From an uncultured Thermogutta sp. (lineage in GTDB: Bacteria; Planctomycetota; Planctomycetia; Pirellulales; Thermoguttaceae), in NCBI GenBank assembly GCA_937128505.1, contig CAKZMM010000059.1:27031-91030 (forward strand): 64,000 nucleotides of DNA, read 5' to 3'. The notes below the pieces were generated by a model, which saw only the letters and a list, made by a program, of their open reading frames with translations, had not been told where the DNA came from and did not search any database. Below are positions 54,788 to 64,000 of this stretch, in pieces; positions within the stretch are counted from its first letter, which is position 1, and each line of letters opens with the position of its first letter. Made by a program: the position numbers and the translations under genes.

Positions 54788-57532
54788 TTACTTCGTCCTG
54801 CGATTGAAGTACCAAGTCATTGGCTGGATTTTTTCTACAATCGCTATTTGAGATTGCATTTTTCCAACGAGAAGATCCGCCCGATAAAACTCCGCCAAAA
54901 GCCGCTGACGCTGACGTTCAAGGCGCTCTTCGAGCTGATCGATCTTCTGCTCATTGTTCGCAATCTTCCGCTGAACCGTCTCAAGGTGGCGGCCCAACAT
55001 GGAGTTCTGCTCGCCGGCTAATTGCTGAAGGAGACGGTCAAGCCGAACAGCAAAGCCGGTACCCGTACCGGCGAAAAATCGCTGCACAGCTTGCGGATTT
55101 TCTTGAAACGCGGTTCGCAAACGGCTTTCGTCCAAGCTCAATTTGCCATCAGCCCTGATTTCGATGCCCATTTCTCGTAAGGATACCATGCGACCCTCGA
55201 CCGCAATCGATTGGGTCAGCATCGTCCCCAGATCGGATTGCAAGCGGAGTGCCAAAATATCCCCTTGTAGCGGTCCCCGCTTATTGGACTGCGGATCGAA
55301 GAAGGTTAGTTCGGTAAGCTTCTCCTGGAATCGATTGTAGTTATCTACAAGAAGCTTGGTGGAAGCGACCACGTCCGTTTCGCTCGATCGCACCGTTACT
55401 CGGACCGGTTCAGTATCCAGCTTTTTGATCGTGATGCTAACTCCCGGTATTACGTCCTGGAAACTATTATTTGAGGATCGGACCAGAACGCCGCTTGTGT
55501 TGGAGGTTCCCAGCGCCAAAAGGGCATCTTGTCCGGGGGTTATTTCTCGAATGTCAAATGGCAGACTCTCGATGTCAATAACCAAGCTTCCCAGGCGACC
55601 GGCTTGAAGACTTTGCAGGCTCAAGCGATACGGCCGCGATGACCCATCGTTAATCACAACGGCTGCAAGGCCAGCATTCTGCTGGTTGATTTTTCGCTGC
55701 AAATCGGCCAACGTTTCTCCGGAGCTTAGCTCTACGGAGTAGGTCATCGCTCCATCAATAATTTGGACTTCCTCCCCATTGATCTGCGTGCGGGTGCGAT
55801 CGCGTAACAAATTGAGGTCGCTTGCTGTGCGAAAACCGGTGGCAAGAACGCGGAGCTGCGCTGAGCCCCCCCCGTAATCCACTAATCGAATGCCGTCGCC
55901 GGTAGGATTGATCTCGGCTCGCACGGAAAGGCCTAGGCCGTTAATCACCGACAGCACATCGCCCACCGTCCTTGCATTGCTCGCGGACAGGCGCACCACC
56001 TGCGAATTGCCCCGGCTATCGATGATAGTGAAACTTCCGTACTGTACGCCGCGACCACCCTGGAGTTGGGAAAGCGGCGTGTTTTCGCGAATGATTTGCC
56101 GATGAAGATCGCCGCTGTTGACCCGCGTCAAATTCCCGCTGGCGGCCAAGCCCAGTTTTTCCGCTGTCTGGAGCTCGTCAGCACTCGCGATGACGAGCGG
56201 CCCCGAGGGGTTTTCGGAAGTATCCAAAAGCTCAATACCTGTTCGAGCCGAATTTAGTCGGGCTTGGATCTTTAAGCCGGCGCCGTTGATTGCCTCCAAA
56301 ATATCGGCAACGGTTTCCGCCGAGGTAAGGTCCACCGTTGCTTCACCGCCCTGCCGGTCCGTGAGCCGTAAAGAACCGAGCGGGCCCAGCCCTCTTCCCC
56401 CATTCAAGGTGGCAATGAGCGGGCTTCCTAGCCCCCCGAGGACCCGTCGGCCGAGAATCTGACCTTCCTGGGGCGTGCCGGACAAACCGAGGTCTGATAG
56501 GATCCGCGAATCGTGTAAAGCCTGTATCTGGAGCTGGCCGGATCCCTCGGTTAAATCGCGGAGAACGAAGCGTTTACCATCCGAACTGATTTCCAATTGC
56601 AATTTGCCGGGAGCTGCTTCATTGAATTGCCGGAGAAGATCGCCGATCGTTTGAGGCTCCGACACAGTTCCGTTCACCAGGGGTGCCAAATCGATCTGTC
56701 CCTGGGTACCATCGCGGAGAGTAAAGTCCAGATCGGCGACGTACCGATTGAAGCGCACCCCGCGTCCATCATTCAAGACTGAGAGCGGCATTGACTCGGA
56801 AAGCCAGACGATGTTGGTGCCGATAGCGGTATCGCCTTCGACATTGATTCCGGCAAGCCCCAAAGAGGCAGCCGTTTGGGATCCCACCTCCTGCACGCGA
56901 AGGCGGCCAGGACCACCGCTTAAATCCGTAAGGGCGATGCTGTCGCCGCGGATGCTGGCGGCGACAGTTACCTGAGTATTCTGATTGATGGCCTGTAAGA
57001 CGTCGCCGAGCGTTTGAGCTGCCGACAAATCGATAATGGCGGAAGCTCCGCTTCGATCGGTAATCCGGACTGATCCGGGTACAAACCCCGCTCCGCCCCG
57101 AATGTGGCTTAAATCCATTGGCTCGGCTAAATTCGGGCCAAACCGCCAGGTAATCTTCCCACCCCCCAGCGGAGTGGTGGTGCTCTCAACCCCGGAGGAA
57201 ATCCACTGTTGTGCGCTGGCCATTCGCACGGGCCGAACGGTGGTCTGCCCGACGGCGGGAGACCCGGTGACGGCTACCTCGAGGGTATCCGGTTGAGAAC
57301 TTGTGGCGGTTCGACGGCTGAAAAGCTCCGGCTTGGCGAGATTCTTGGCTATGTATTGGACACTAGCTAATAGAGCGGTGAGCTCGACGATCCCTTTTTG
57401 CTGTTCGGATAGTGCTTTATTTTGCTCGACAAGGAGATCCCGCGGCTTGCTGGCGACCTTAATGAGCTTGTCGACCGTCTCAACAATAGGTAAGCCGGTC
57501 ATTAAGCCGATCGTGGTTTGAATTTTTGCCAT
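54788..57532 (-). CDS. fliD: Flagellar filament cap protein FliD, with five hook-IN repeats
   Basis: A 914-aa protein, longer than typical FliD (about 450-700). The N-terminal MAKIQTTIGLMTGLPIVETVDKLIKVASKPRDL and the C-terminal coiled coil (KIANNEQKIDQLEERLERQRQRL) are classical, as is the FliD C-terminal core TPGQDALLALGTSNT through FFAGTGTGFAVRLDRLL. In between I count five flagellin hook-IN-like repeats, each of the form DxxG...DLS/SA(x)T(V/L)xD(V/I)L..IN followed by RL/LxD. It caps the growing filament and folds flagellin outside the cell. The extra repeats would make a larger cap domain. Confidence 0.9.
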   Translation of the reverse strand: MAKIQTTIGLMTGLPIVETVDKLIKVASKPRDLLVEQNKALSEQQKGIVELTALLASVQYIAKNLAKPELFSRRTATSSQPDTLEVAVTGSPAVGQTTVRPVRMASAQQWISSGVESTTTPLGGGKITWRFGPNLAEPMDLSHIRGGAGFVPGSVRITDRSGASAIIDLSAAQTLGDVLQAINQNTQVTVAASIRGDSIALTDLSGGPGRLRVQEVGSQTAASLGLAGINVEGDTAIGTNIVWLSESMPLSVLNDGRGVRFNRYVADLDFTLRDGTQGQIDLAPLVNGTVSEPQTIGDLLRQFNEAAPGKLQLEISSDGKRFVLRDLTEGSGQLQIQALHDSRILSDLGLSGTPQEGQILGRRVLGGLGSPLIATLNGGRGLGPLGSLRLTDRQGGEATVDLTSAETVADILEAINGAGLKIQARLNSARTGIELLDTSENPSGPLVIASADELQTAEKLGLAASGNLTRVNSGDLHRQIIRENTPLSQLQGGRGVQYGSFTIIDSRGNSQVVRLSASNARTVGDVLSVINGLGLSVRAEINPTGDGIRLVDYGGGSAQLRVLATGFRTASDLNLLRDRTRTQINGEEVQIIDGAMTYSVELSSGETLADLQRKINQQNAGLAAVVINDGSSRPYRLSLQSLQAGRLGSLVIDIESLPFDIREITPGQDALLALGTSNTSGVLVRSSNNSFQDVIPGVSITIKKLDTEPVRVTVRSSETDVVASTKLLVDNYNRFQEKLTELTFFDPQSNKRGPLQGDILALRLQSDLGTMLTQSIAVEGRMVSLREMGIEIRADGKLSLDESRLRTAFQENPQAVQRFFAGTGTGFAVRLDRLLQQLAGEQNSMLGRHLETVQRKIANNEQKIDQLEERLERQRQRLLAEFYRADLLVGKMQSQIAIVEKIQPMTWYFNRRTK

Positions 57533-58495
57533 GCATTGACCCTCGAGCGTCCGCCAGCGGTCTGCCTATTCTAAGATAGATCGGAAAATTTGCCCGTTCA
57601 GTTGACTGGTGGGAATTCGGGGGACTCCTGAGAAAAAACGAGACAAAGACGAACATGAAGGAAGCTCGGGAAAAAAGGGAAATGAAGCAAACAGGCAAAT
57701 TACGGTGATAGGGTAAAAACGGAGGTCCTCAGCCGCCGACATCGGGCAACTCGTCAACTCGTCGGTCACATGGGGCCAGCACGGTGGCGCAAACTTTAGC
57801 CTTTTAAGATGTTTAAAGGTCGGTACCTGTTAAAGCAGACGGGTTCTCAGTACAAAGTGCGCGAATAGGAATTGGAACCTCATATGAGCGTCCGCTCGCA
57901 CCAGAGAGCTAAATTCCTTAAACAAAAAGGCGAAATTATGCGGATAATTTGGAATTAATTTGCCAAATTTTGTGGTCTTAACCGCGAGGAAGCCAATCGC
58001 GCGATCGTTGGACCCCTCAAAAAACACGTGGAAACGCTCTCCGGGATCCCGCTTAGCATGAGCGATTGCTGCCGCTCAAGCACACCGCTTCGGTGGGTGT
58101 AACCGTAAATAACATTATGTCGGCAAATAAAGTTAGATATGAGGGTTATTTGGGTGCCTCAAGACTGTCATCCCGAATTTGTTTCCCCAATTGGCTCTTC
58201 CGCGAAAAGAAGACTTGTTACCGTGTGGATTTAAAGAAGAAGAGCCGTTGACTTGTGGATATACCAAAAAACACGTTAATTGTGCAGTTTATGAATAGTG
58301 TTGATAAGCTTTATTGCGTTTTTTAGCATCTTTTGCCGAATGTTGCTAATTGTGAGCCGAATGCTCCATTAGGAAATGAGGGCAAAAGGAAACTTTAGGT
58401 TCATCCTCAAAAAGTGCGATTAGACGGCAGCAGTATCGCGCACGGTAAGCGGGCAGTTTGCCCTATTTCGCCGCTTTACCCCAATTTATTCCGCA
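57533..58495. other. Spacer upstream of fliD and downstream of fumC
   Basis: A 963-bp AT-rich gap. It contains the weak sigma-28-like site and an 8-bp inverted repeat GGCTCTTC/GAAGAGCC (about 58192-58245) with a large loop. No gene is supported. Confidence 0.45.
57579..57605 (-). promoter_or_regulatory. Possible flagellar sigma-28-type promoter of fliD
   Basis: On the minus strand TCAA-N15-TTCCGATC resembles TAAA-N15-GCCGATAA of sigma-28 promoters and lies about 45 bp upstream of the fliD start. Matches are 3 of 4 and 5 of 8, so this is weak. Confidence 0.3.
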
Positions 58496-59926
58496 TTATT
58501 CCGCGGCTTGTGGTCGGATCATTCGCCAAGGGTCTAAAGCCTCAGCTAAAGTCTCCGACGGCAGTACCTGCTTCTCCAGGCAGAGTGCCCGGATGGTTTT
58601 TCCCGTTTCAAATGCTTCCTTGGCAAGTGCTGCGGCTGCCGCGTATCCGATGTAGGGGTTTAGAGCTGTTGCCAAGGCGAGGCTCTTCTCGACGCTGGCT
58701 GCGCAGGCATCCCGGTTGGCCTCAAGGCCCTCCAAACACCGAGCCGTAAACACATCGGTTGCAGTGGCCATCAGTCGAATACTCTCTAGGACGGTCGCAC
58801 CCATCACCGGCATCAGGATGTTCAGTTGGAATTGTCCGCCGGTTGCTCCGCAGAAAGCGACGGTTTGATCGTTGCCTATGACCCGGGCTGCGACCTGCAT
58901 CAAGCTTTCGCATAACACGGGATTGACCTTGCCCGGCATGATCGAGCTTCCGGGCTGCAAATCCGGAATGCGAATCTCGAAGAAACCGCACCGGGGTCCT
59001 GAGCCAAGCCAACGAATGTTGTTGGCCACGTGAAACAATGTGACGGCAATCGCGCGGAGTTGACCGTGACACTCGACGAGTCCGTCCCGTTGAGCATTGG
59101 CTTCGAAGTGATTAAGAGCCTCCACGAACGGAATACCCGTGGTATCGGCAAGGAGCTTCGCGACCTGTCGGCCAAAATCCGGATGAGTGTTAATGCCGGA
59201 CCCTACCGCCGTACCGCCGATGGGCACCTCGAGAACGGCTTCCAAAGCCTTCCTTGCCCGAGCTGTGGATAGCTCTAGGGCTCTAGCCCAAGCGGAGACC
59301 TCTTGGCCTAGCGTCATGGGTGTGGCATCTGCCAAGTGGGTTCGGCCGATTTTCAGCACATCTTGCCACTGATCGGCTTTATTCATCAGGCATTCCGTAG
59401 CGCGGCGAAGGGCGGGCACCAATTCGCGTTCAATTCCCAACGCGGCGGCCACATGGATCGCGGTGGGAAAGACATCATTCGTGCTCTGACCCAGGTTCAC
59501 ATGGTCGTTGGGGTGAATGGGAGATCGCTTGAGCGGCCGAGTCCCGAGAAGTATTTCCCCGGCTCGGTGGGCAATCACTTCATTGACATTCATGTTCGAT
59601 GATGTTCCTGAGCCGGTCTGGTAGATGTCCACCGGGAATTGATCATCGAATTTCCCCTGGAAAACTTCCCAACTTGCGGTGCGAATGGCCTCAATTTGCG
59701 CGGCTGATAGTGGCGACTTTTTGAGCCGAGCAAACTGACCCAGATCGCGGTTCACGGTTGCCGCCGCCCATTTCACGAGACCTATGGCCCGAATCAATTC
59801 CTTGGGAAGCTGCTGACCGGATATCGGGAAGTTCTGCACCGCTCGCTGGGTCTGGGCCCCGTAATAGGCGTGGAAAGGGACGGCCACTTCGCCCATGCTA
59901 TCGTTTTCGATTCGGTATTCGGCCAT
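58496..59926 (-). CDS. fumC: Fumarate hydratase class II
   Basis: A 476-aa protein, standard for FumC. GAGGAG precedes the ATG at 59926. The family signature is GSSIMPGKVNP in the C-terminal half, with SGTSSNMNVNEVIAHRA for the first substrate segment and GRTHLADATPMTLGQE for the second. It interconverts fumarate and malate in the TCA cycle, as a homotetramer in the cytosol. All three catalytic segments are intact. It stands alone on the minus strand. Confidence 0.97.
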   Translation of the reverse strand: MAEYRIENDSMGEVAVPFHAYYGAQTQRAVQNFPISGQQLPKELIRAIGLVKWAAATVNRDLGQFARLKKSPLSAAQIEAIRTASWEVFQGKFDDQFPVDIYQTGSGTSSNMNVNEVIAHRAGEILLGTRPLKRSPIHPNDHVNLGQSTNDVFPTAIHVAAALGIERELVPALRRATECLMNKADQWQDVLKIGRTHLADATPMTLGQEVSAWARALELSTARARKALEAVLEVPIGGTAVGSGINTHPDFGRQVAKLLADTTGIPFVEALNHFEANAQRDGLVECHGQLRAIAVTLFHVANNIRWLGSGPRCGFFEIRIPDLQPGSSIMPGKVNPVLCESLMQVAARVIGNDQTVAFCGATGGQFQLNILMPVMGATVLESIRLMATATDVFTARCLEGLEANRDACAASVEKSLALATALNPYIGYAAAAALAKEAFETGKTIRALCLEKQVLPSETLAEALDPWRMIRPQAAE

Positions 59927-61198
59927 GTTGTGCTCCTCAGCTTGGGTTTTTTGGTTCAGCCAAAGCTGCTAAACGTGAATTTATTTGCTCAGCCAGAAGA
60001 GGGTCCGCCTTTTCAGTGCGATCTTTCCCGAAGGCATCCTTTCGAGTATAAGCTTTTCATTTGCAGTGGTTTTGAAGCGTCTATTGCCTTTGCGGTAGTG
60101 CACTTTGCGGGACGGCCTTTGCATTTTTGGCAGATCTGCCACTATCACCGGCGGCACACCCGGGAAAAAGGGGGAAGAGCGTCCGCGGCCGCTACTTCCT
60201 TTCGATCTTCACTCAACGGCAACCGCGCGGTTGAGTCTTCTGGCTCCGCTCATGAGATAGTTCCAAATATTTCCTATGGTCTCGTGAGCCTATGGGCCTC
60301 CTACCTTTGCGGACTCAAGTGTTTGGCGGCCGGACGTATCTGGCCTACCCGGCATGACGGTTAAGGATTCTTTTCGATTGGTATCCAAACGGTGCGCAGC
60401 TTAAACGCTCCCATTCTCCCAAACGCTACTCTTCTCCTACTTAAGTTTGAACCGTGGGGCCTGCTCCGTGTTTTGCCCAAACCGGCGCAATTCATCCAAT
60501 TTTGCAGTGCCGGCAGAATTACCGGAATCGCATCTATAGTCAATTCAGGACGAGCCTTGGTCCTTCGCATTTAGGATAGTAGGAAACGGCTGATTTTGAA
60601 AAGTCTCTTACGAACTTTGGATGGGGGATCCTTACTCAGCCGATCGTATTTCTGCTTGGCGGGGCTCGCTCGATAGGCTTAAATGCCCGCTGAGGCACGA
60701 ACTTGAAAAAAAGAAAAAGCGAGCGGGGTATAGTTTGTATTGGGGTGTTGCGCGAGGGAATGGAGACGATCTGCACTGTCTTGAATCAAAGCTCACCTAT
60801 ATGCGTTGCTGCGCGAAGGGAGGAAGAAACAAGCGGGCGGGTTTCATCCGTTTAAAAAGTTGGCGAATTTATAAGCAAAATCGCGGGATAGCAATCGACG
60901 AGTACCTCCGTGGGTGAAGTGACCAAATTCATGCGGGAGCATGCCCGCCGGATCAATGTCTAAAAAAGCCGGCCGGGGCGACGCAAGAGAAATCACCATA
61001 TGTTCTGGAAACAGCTACTATCTGGTCAGTTCGCAACTACTTCTGCCCCGCGCGATAAACGCCGTTCAGGTGTGCCAGAACGAAACAGGAAACCTAACCC
61101 TATCCCACACGGAGGAACGCGAAAGCTTAGAGAATGGGATTTCTTGCGGAGAGGTTCCGAAAACCTCGTCGAGCCTCGCAACCGGTCAGTGGGTCAGA
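59927..61198. other. Long spacer (1.27 kb), no supported gene
   Basis: Between phoU and fumC. The frame at 60621-60917 (98 codons, Lys/Arg-rich) and that at 61000-61260 have no ribosome site or recognisable domain and are doubtful. No RNA gene was found. Confidence 0.4.
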
Positions 61199-61873
61199 TC
61201 ACGGAGCGCTCATTGCCCCCGCGTGATGCCGAACGATGTGCCCTTCAATCATGTAGATGACATCCTCGGCAATATTTGTAGCATGGTCAGCAATTCTCTC
61301 AAGATTTCTGCTTGCAGCCATGATCGCTAGCACGGCCGTCAGCCGCTTCGGATCCCGCAAAATCGTATCTTCGCCCCATTGGCGAACCTGCTGTTTCATG
61401 GAATCAACCTCCGCATCGCGGCGTAAGACATCGCGAGCCAGGGAAGCATCCCCGCGGATCAAGGCGTCGACGCTGTTACGGAGCATCTTGGGGCATTCCT
61501 CGCCCATCGTCCTCAGTTGGGGCGGTAAGGGGATTGGCTCCTGTCGGACCAACGTGACGGCCTTTCGCGCAATATTGACCGCCAGATCCCCGATTCGCTC
61601 TAGGTCATTGTTCATCTTTAAGGCGCACACGATGAACCGTAGGTCCACGGCAACGGGCTGGTAGAGGGCCAGAATTCTGAGGCATTCTTCCTCCACCTGA
61701 ATTTCGAATTCATCAATTTGGCGGTCCTTCTCTTCGACGGCCCGTGCTGAATCGGCGTCGCGATTGGCCAAAGCTTCCACAGCCGCATCCACTTGCTCTT
61801 CGACCAAGCCGCAAAGCGAAAACAAGCTTCGCTTCAATTGATCCATTTCTCGTTTGAGGTGTGCTGTCATCAT
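61199..61873 (-). CDS. phoU: Phosphate-uptake regulator PhoU
   Basis: A 224-aa protein with two PhoU helical-bundle repeats. The characteristic metal-binding segments are EKDRQIDEFEIQVEEECLRIL followed by DLRFIVCALKMNNDLERIGDLA in the first half, and RRDAEVDSMKQQ with AIMAASRNLERIADHATNIAEDVIYM in the second. PhoU represses the PhoR/PhoB response and moderates Pst uptake. Two ATGs (61873 and 61870) are possible starts. No pst or phoBR gene is visible in the window. It lies convergent with nothing and ends 1.27 kb before fumC. Confidence 0.95.
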   Translation of the reverse strand: MMTAHLKREMDQLKRSLFSLCGLVEEQVDAAVEALANRDADSARAVEEKDRQIDEFEIQVEEECLRILALYQPVAVDLRFIVCALKMNNDLERIGDLAVNIARKAVTLVRQEPIPLPPQLRTMGEECPKMLRNSVDALIRGDASLARDVLRRDAEVDSMKQQVRQWGEDTILRDPKRLTAVLAIMAASRNLERIADHATNIAEDVIYMIEGHIVRHHAGAMSAP

Positions 61874-62871
61874 TTACCGGCGACCGCCTCTTAAATGCGG
61901 GGATTGATATAACTTCGAAACTTTTCAACGATGAGGACTGCTGGCTCCAACCTCCTGCAATCCCTCGGCCACGATTCCGTCAAAAGGCTGCTGGCCTTCG
62001 CCCGTGAGCTTAGCTCTGCGGGAGTAAACCAATCCTTTTTGTGAGCTTGCCCGCGTGTGGAAGGCCCCATGCCCCAAGCGTGCTTCCGTGCCTTTCAAAA
62101 GCTCCCAGTCATAGAAAATGCGCGTTTTAACCGCTCCCTAATTCGTATCTTACCGTCAACTGTACACTAAGGGAAGAATGATTCATTCTTGCCGCGGAAA
62201 AGCGGAAAAGTCGCGTAAAAGTGCAAGCTTTCTGGTGCCTGGAACCCAAAGGGAACTGTCGGGCCAATCGAGCGACTTGGTTGCTGGCATATCCCCACGC
62301 TAAGGCAGCGATCCTGTTCAGTGGCGGGCATGCGTTAGCGATGGTGGCGGATCCCCAGGTAAGGGCAGTATTGTACCGATCCTGCTAAGCTGGTCTGCCG
62401 AAGAGGGGGTATCCCCCCTTTTTTTGGCCCGCAGTCTCCGGCAGAGAAAGCTGCCGCCGCCCTTCGAAAGGCTTTTCCCCGCGTTGGGGCCGCGATGTTG
62501 GCGGCACGAGGTTCGCTTGCACCAGCCGCGGCGGCTAAAATGCCGCCGAGCAATTCTGCGCTTGACCGGCTAATTTGCGTGCCGAAAGACCGCCCGGGTA
62601 GCCCGGGGATACGGAGCCGAGGCCAGGTGAAGGTCGTCACATTTTTAGTCGGTTTTTTGGTCGGTACGGAGCTATGGGCACTTCGCCCGAAGCTCGCCAG
62701 GCAACAGGCACCCGAGGGACTTGACGGCGATCTGGTGTCGGAACGGTCAGAATCTGGGGGCACGGCGAAGTTGGGTTCGCCGTCGTAACCTGATCCCGGA
62801 ATGCTTCTCGAAAAATCTTCAAGGTGGGAGACAAGCCTCAGTATGCCGCCCGCGAACGCTCTGTGAAGGAA
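61874..62871. other. Long spacer (1.0 kb), no supported gene
   Basis: Between phoU and the aldo/keto reductase gene. The 142-codon minus-strand frame at 62335-62763 and the plus-strand frame at 62495-62788 overlap each other. Both are Ala/Pro/Arg-rich without a domain, and neither is convincing. Confidence 0.4.
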
Positions 62872-63864
62872 TCAGTATTTCCCGCGGATAAACTGGGCTA
62901 CCTCCGCCTGATAGAACCGCGCAAGACGGTTATGAACGATGGGGGATAAAACGGGCAAGTCACTTGCCGATGCGTTTTCCCGGGCCTGATTCGGCGTTTT
63001 AGCCCCAGGAATCACGGTGGTGACCGCATCGAAATCAAGGCACCATCTCAGGGCCATTTGAGTCATATTCATTCCCGTGGGAACCCACTCGCGGACTCGG
63101 TCTGCCAATTCGACCGCTTTTTCGAAGGGTAGACCGGCGAAAGTCTCCCCGACATTGAAACGCTGACCATCCCGGTTGAAATTGCGATGGTCATTCGAAG
63201 GGAAGACCGTGTCCTTGGCAAATCGGCCCGATAGGAGGCCGCTGGCCAGCGGGAGGCGAATGATTAGCGCGATGCCCCGGGCGTTTGCCTGATCAAATAG
63301 GGCATCGATCGGTTTTTGCCGAAAGATGTTGAAAATGATTTGAAGGGAGGCCAAACCTTCCACTTGCATGCAGAATTGAGCCTCCTCCATGCTCTCCACG
63401 CTCGCCCCAAAAGCTTCGATCAAGCCTTTCTCCCGAAGCTCGCGAAGATGGTCGAAGATGCGTCCCTCGCGCATCACCTCGAAAGGCACGCAATGAGTCT
63501 GTGTCAAATGGATCCGATCCAGGCCGAGTCGGCGTAAGGATTGCTCCGTATGCCGAAAGACCGCATCCCGAGTGAAATTCTCGGGCCAGCCGGGGTCGGG
63601 ATGTCGTCCCAATTTTGTGGCGACGACGAATTTCTCGCGATCGGGACGTCCTGTCAGAAACTTGCCGATCAGCGTTTCACTCCGCCCCAGCCCGTAAATA
63701 TCTGCCGTATCAAGAAAATTGATGCCGGAATCAGCCCCGGCTTCTAGGGTGGCCAACGCTTGATCTTCGGGCACATCGCCCCATTCGGTGCCTCCTAGCT
63801 GCCAGGTACCAAGGCCGATCTCTGAAACCTCCCGTTGCAAACCTGGAAAATAGCGATTCTTCAT
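62872..63864 (-). CDS. Aldo/keto reductase
   Basis: A 330-aa protein with the AKR barrel. The catalytic tetrad is visible: Asp52 and Tyr57 in NFLDTADIYGLG, Lys84 in FVVATKLGRH, and a His about residue 124 in HLTQTHCVP. RWCLDFDAVTTVIPGAKTPNQARENA is the typical NADP-binding end segment. It reduces aldehydes or ketones with NADPH in the cytosol; the substrate is unknown. Start ATG at 63864. It is the last complete gene. Confidence 0.93.
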   Translation of the reverse strand: MKNRYFPGLQREVSEIGLGTWQLGGTEWGDVPEDQALATLEAGADSGINFLDTADIYGLGRSETLIGKFLTGRPDREKFVVATKLGRHPDPGWPENFTRDAVFRHTEQSLRRLGLDRIHLTQTHCVPFEVMREGRIFDHLRELREKGLIEAFGASVESMEEAQFCMQVEGLASLQIIFNIFRQKPIDALFDQANARGIALIIRLPLASGLLSGRFAKDTVFPSNDHRNFNRDGQRFNVGETFAGLPFEKAVELADRVREWVPTGMNMTQMALRWCLDFDAVTTVIPGAKTPNQARENASASDLPVLSPIVHNRLARFYQAEVAQFIRGKY

Positions 63865-64000
63865 GGGCTACCTCACTCGTAGATATTACGCGCACACCTT
63901 TGGGCTCATTCAGCCAGTGGCGGTCCGAAGCCTGCGGATTAAGGCCGACGCCATAGCACTCCGCATTTCAAAGGCCATTGAGCCAATCCTAGCCGCCTTA

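Noticed and set aside
60621..60917. 98-codon Lys/Arg-rich ORF
   Set aside because: No ribosome site and no recognisable fold; could be chance in a long spacer.
62335..62788. Overlapping ORFs of 142 (minus) and 97 (plus) codons
   Set aside because: They oppose each other, are low in complexity, and lack ribosome sites and known motifs.

Overview
The window looks like chromosomal DNA of a planctomycete, possibly a thermophilic Pirellulales/Thermoguttaceae relative. This is inferred from gene content only: a large PQQ-type propeller protein with a cytoplasmic N-terminus, a zinc-ribbon/ExbD fusion, a squalene-cyclase-like protein in an ExbB/ExbD cluster, many secreted sugar-active enzymes, and long non-coding spacers. 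Base composition is moderately GC-rich. No rRNA, tRNA, IS element, prophage or CRISPR array was found.

Layout. (1) 1-14500, all on the minus strand: an envelope cluster. In transcription order it encodes a secreted squalene-cyclase/HEAT protein, a one-pass TonB-position protein, ExbB/TolQ, ExbD, a zinc-ribbon ExbD, a membrane-anchored 1151-aa propeller protein, a substrate-binding-like protein with a helical N-terminus, and a secreted protein cut by the window edge. ExbB/ExbD normally use proton-motive force to drive an energising protein, so the set may form one force-transducing envelope system. (2) 15338-25646, plus strand: M29 aminopeptidase, CMP kinase, acyltransferase PlsC, a LamG/glycosidase-like secreted protein and an alginate-export-type porin. 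(3) 26431-35459, plus strand: a type III-D-like CRISPR effector module (Cas10, several Cas7 RAMPs, Csx10, two small-subunit-like proteins, a Csx19-like protein and a TIGR03986-like RAMP) without cas1, cas2, cas6, array or CARF effector. Its cas10 reading frame is broken twice and one cas7 carries an in-frame amber codon, so as written it cannot make a complete complex. (4) 35623-37101, minus: a secreted PQQ-propeller protein. (5) 38385-53977, plus: a secreted/cytoplasmic catabolic island (TIM-barrel isomerase, two alpha/beta hydrolases, a C45-type Ntn hydrolase, a GH50-like glycosidase, a class III aminotransferase, a Gfo/Idh/MocA oxidoreductase and a six-hairpin protein). (6) 54143-63864, minus: FliS and an unusually long FliD, fumarase C, PhoU and an aldo/keto reductase.

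The most pervasive unexplained pattern lies between the genes. Many of the longer spacers contain one or more short (10-31 bp) tandem direct duplications, some perfect and some diverged. They occur near promoters, across a stop codon and possibly across a start site.

All calls come from reading translations and motifs by eye; no database search was run.
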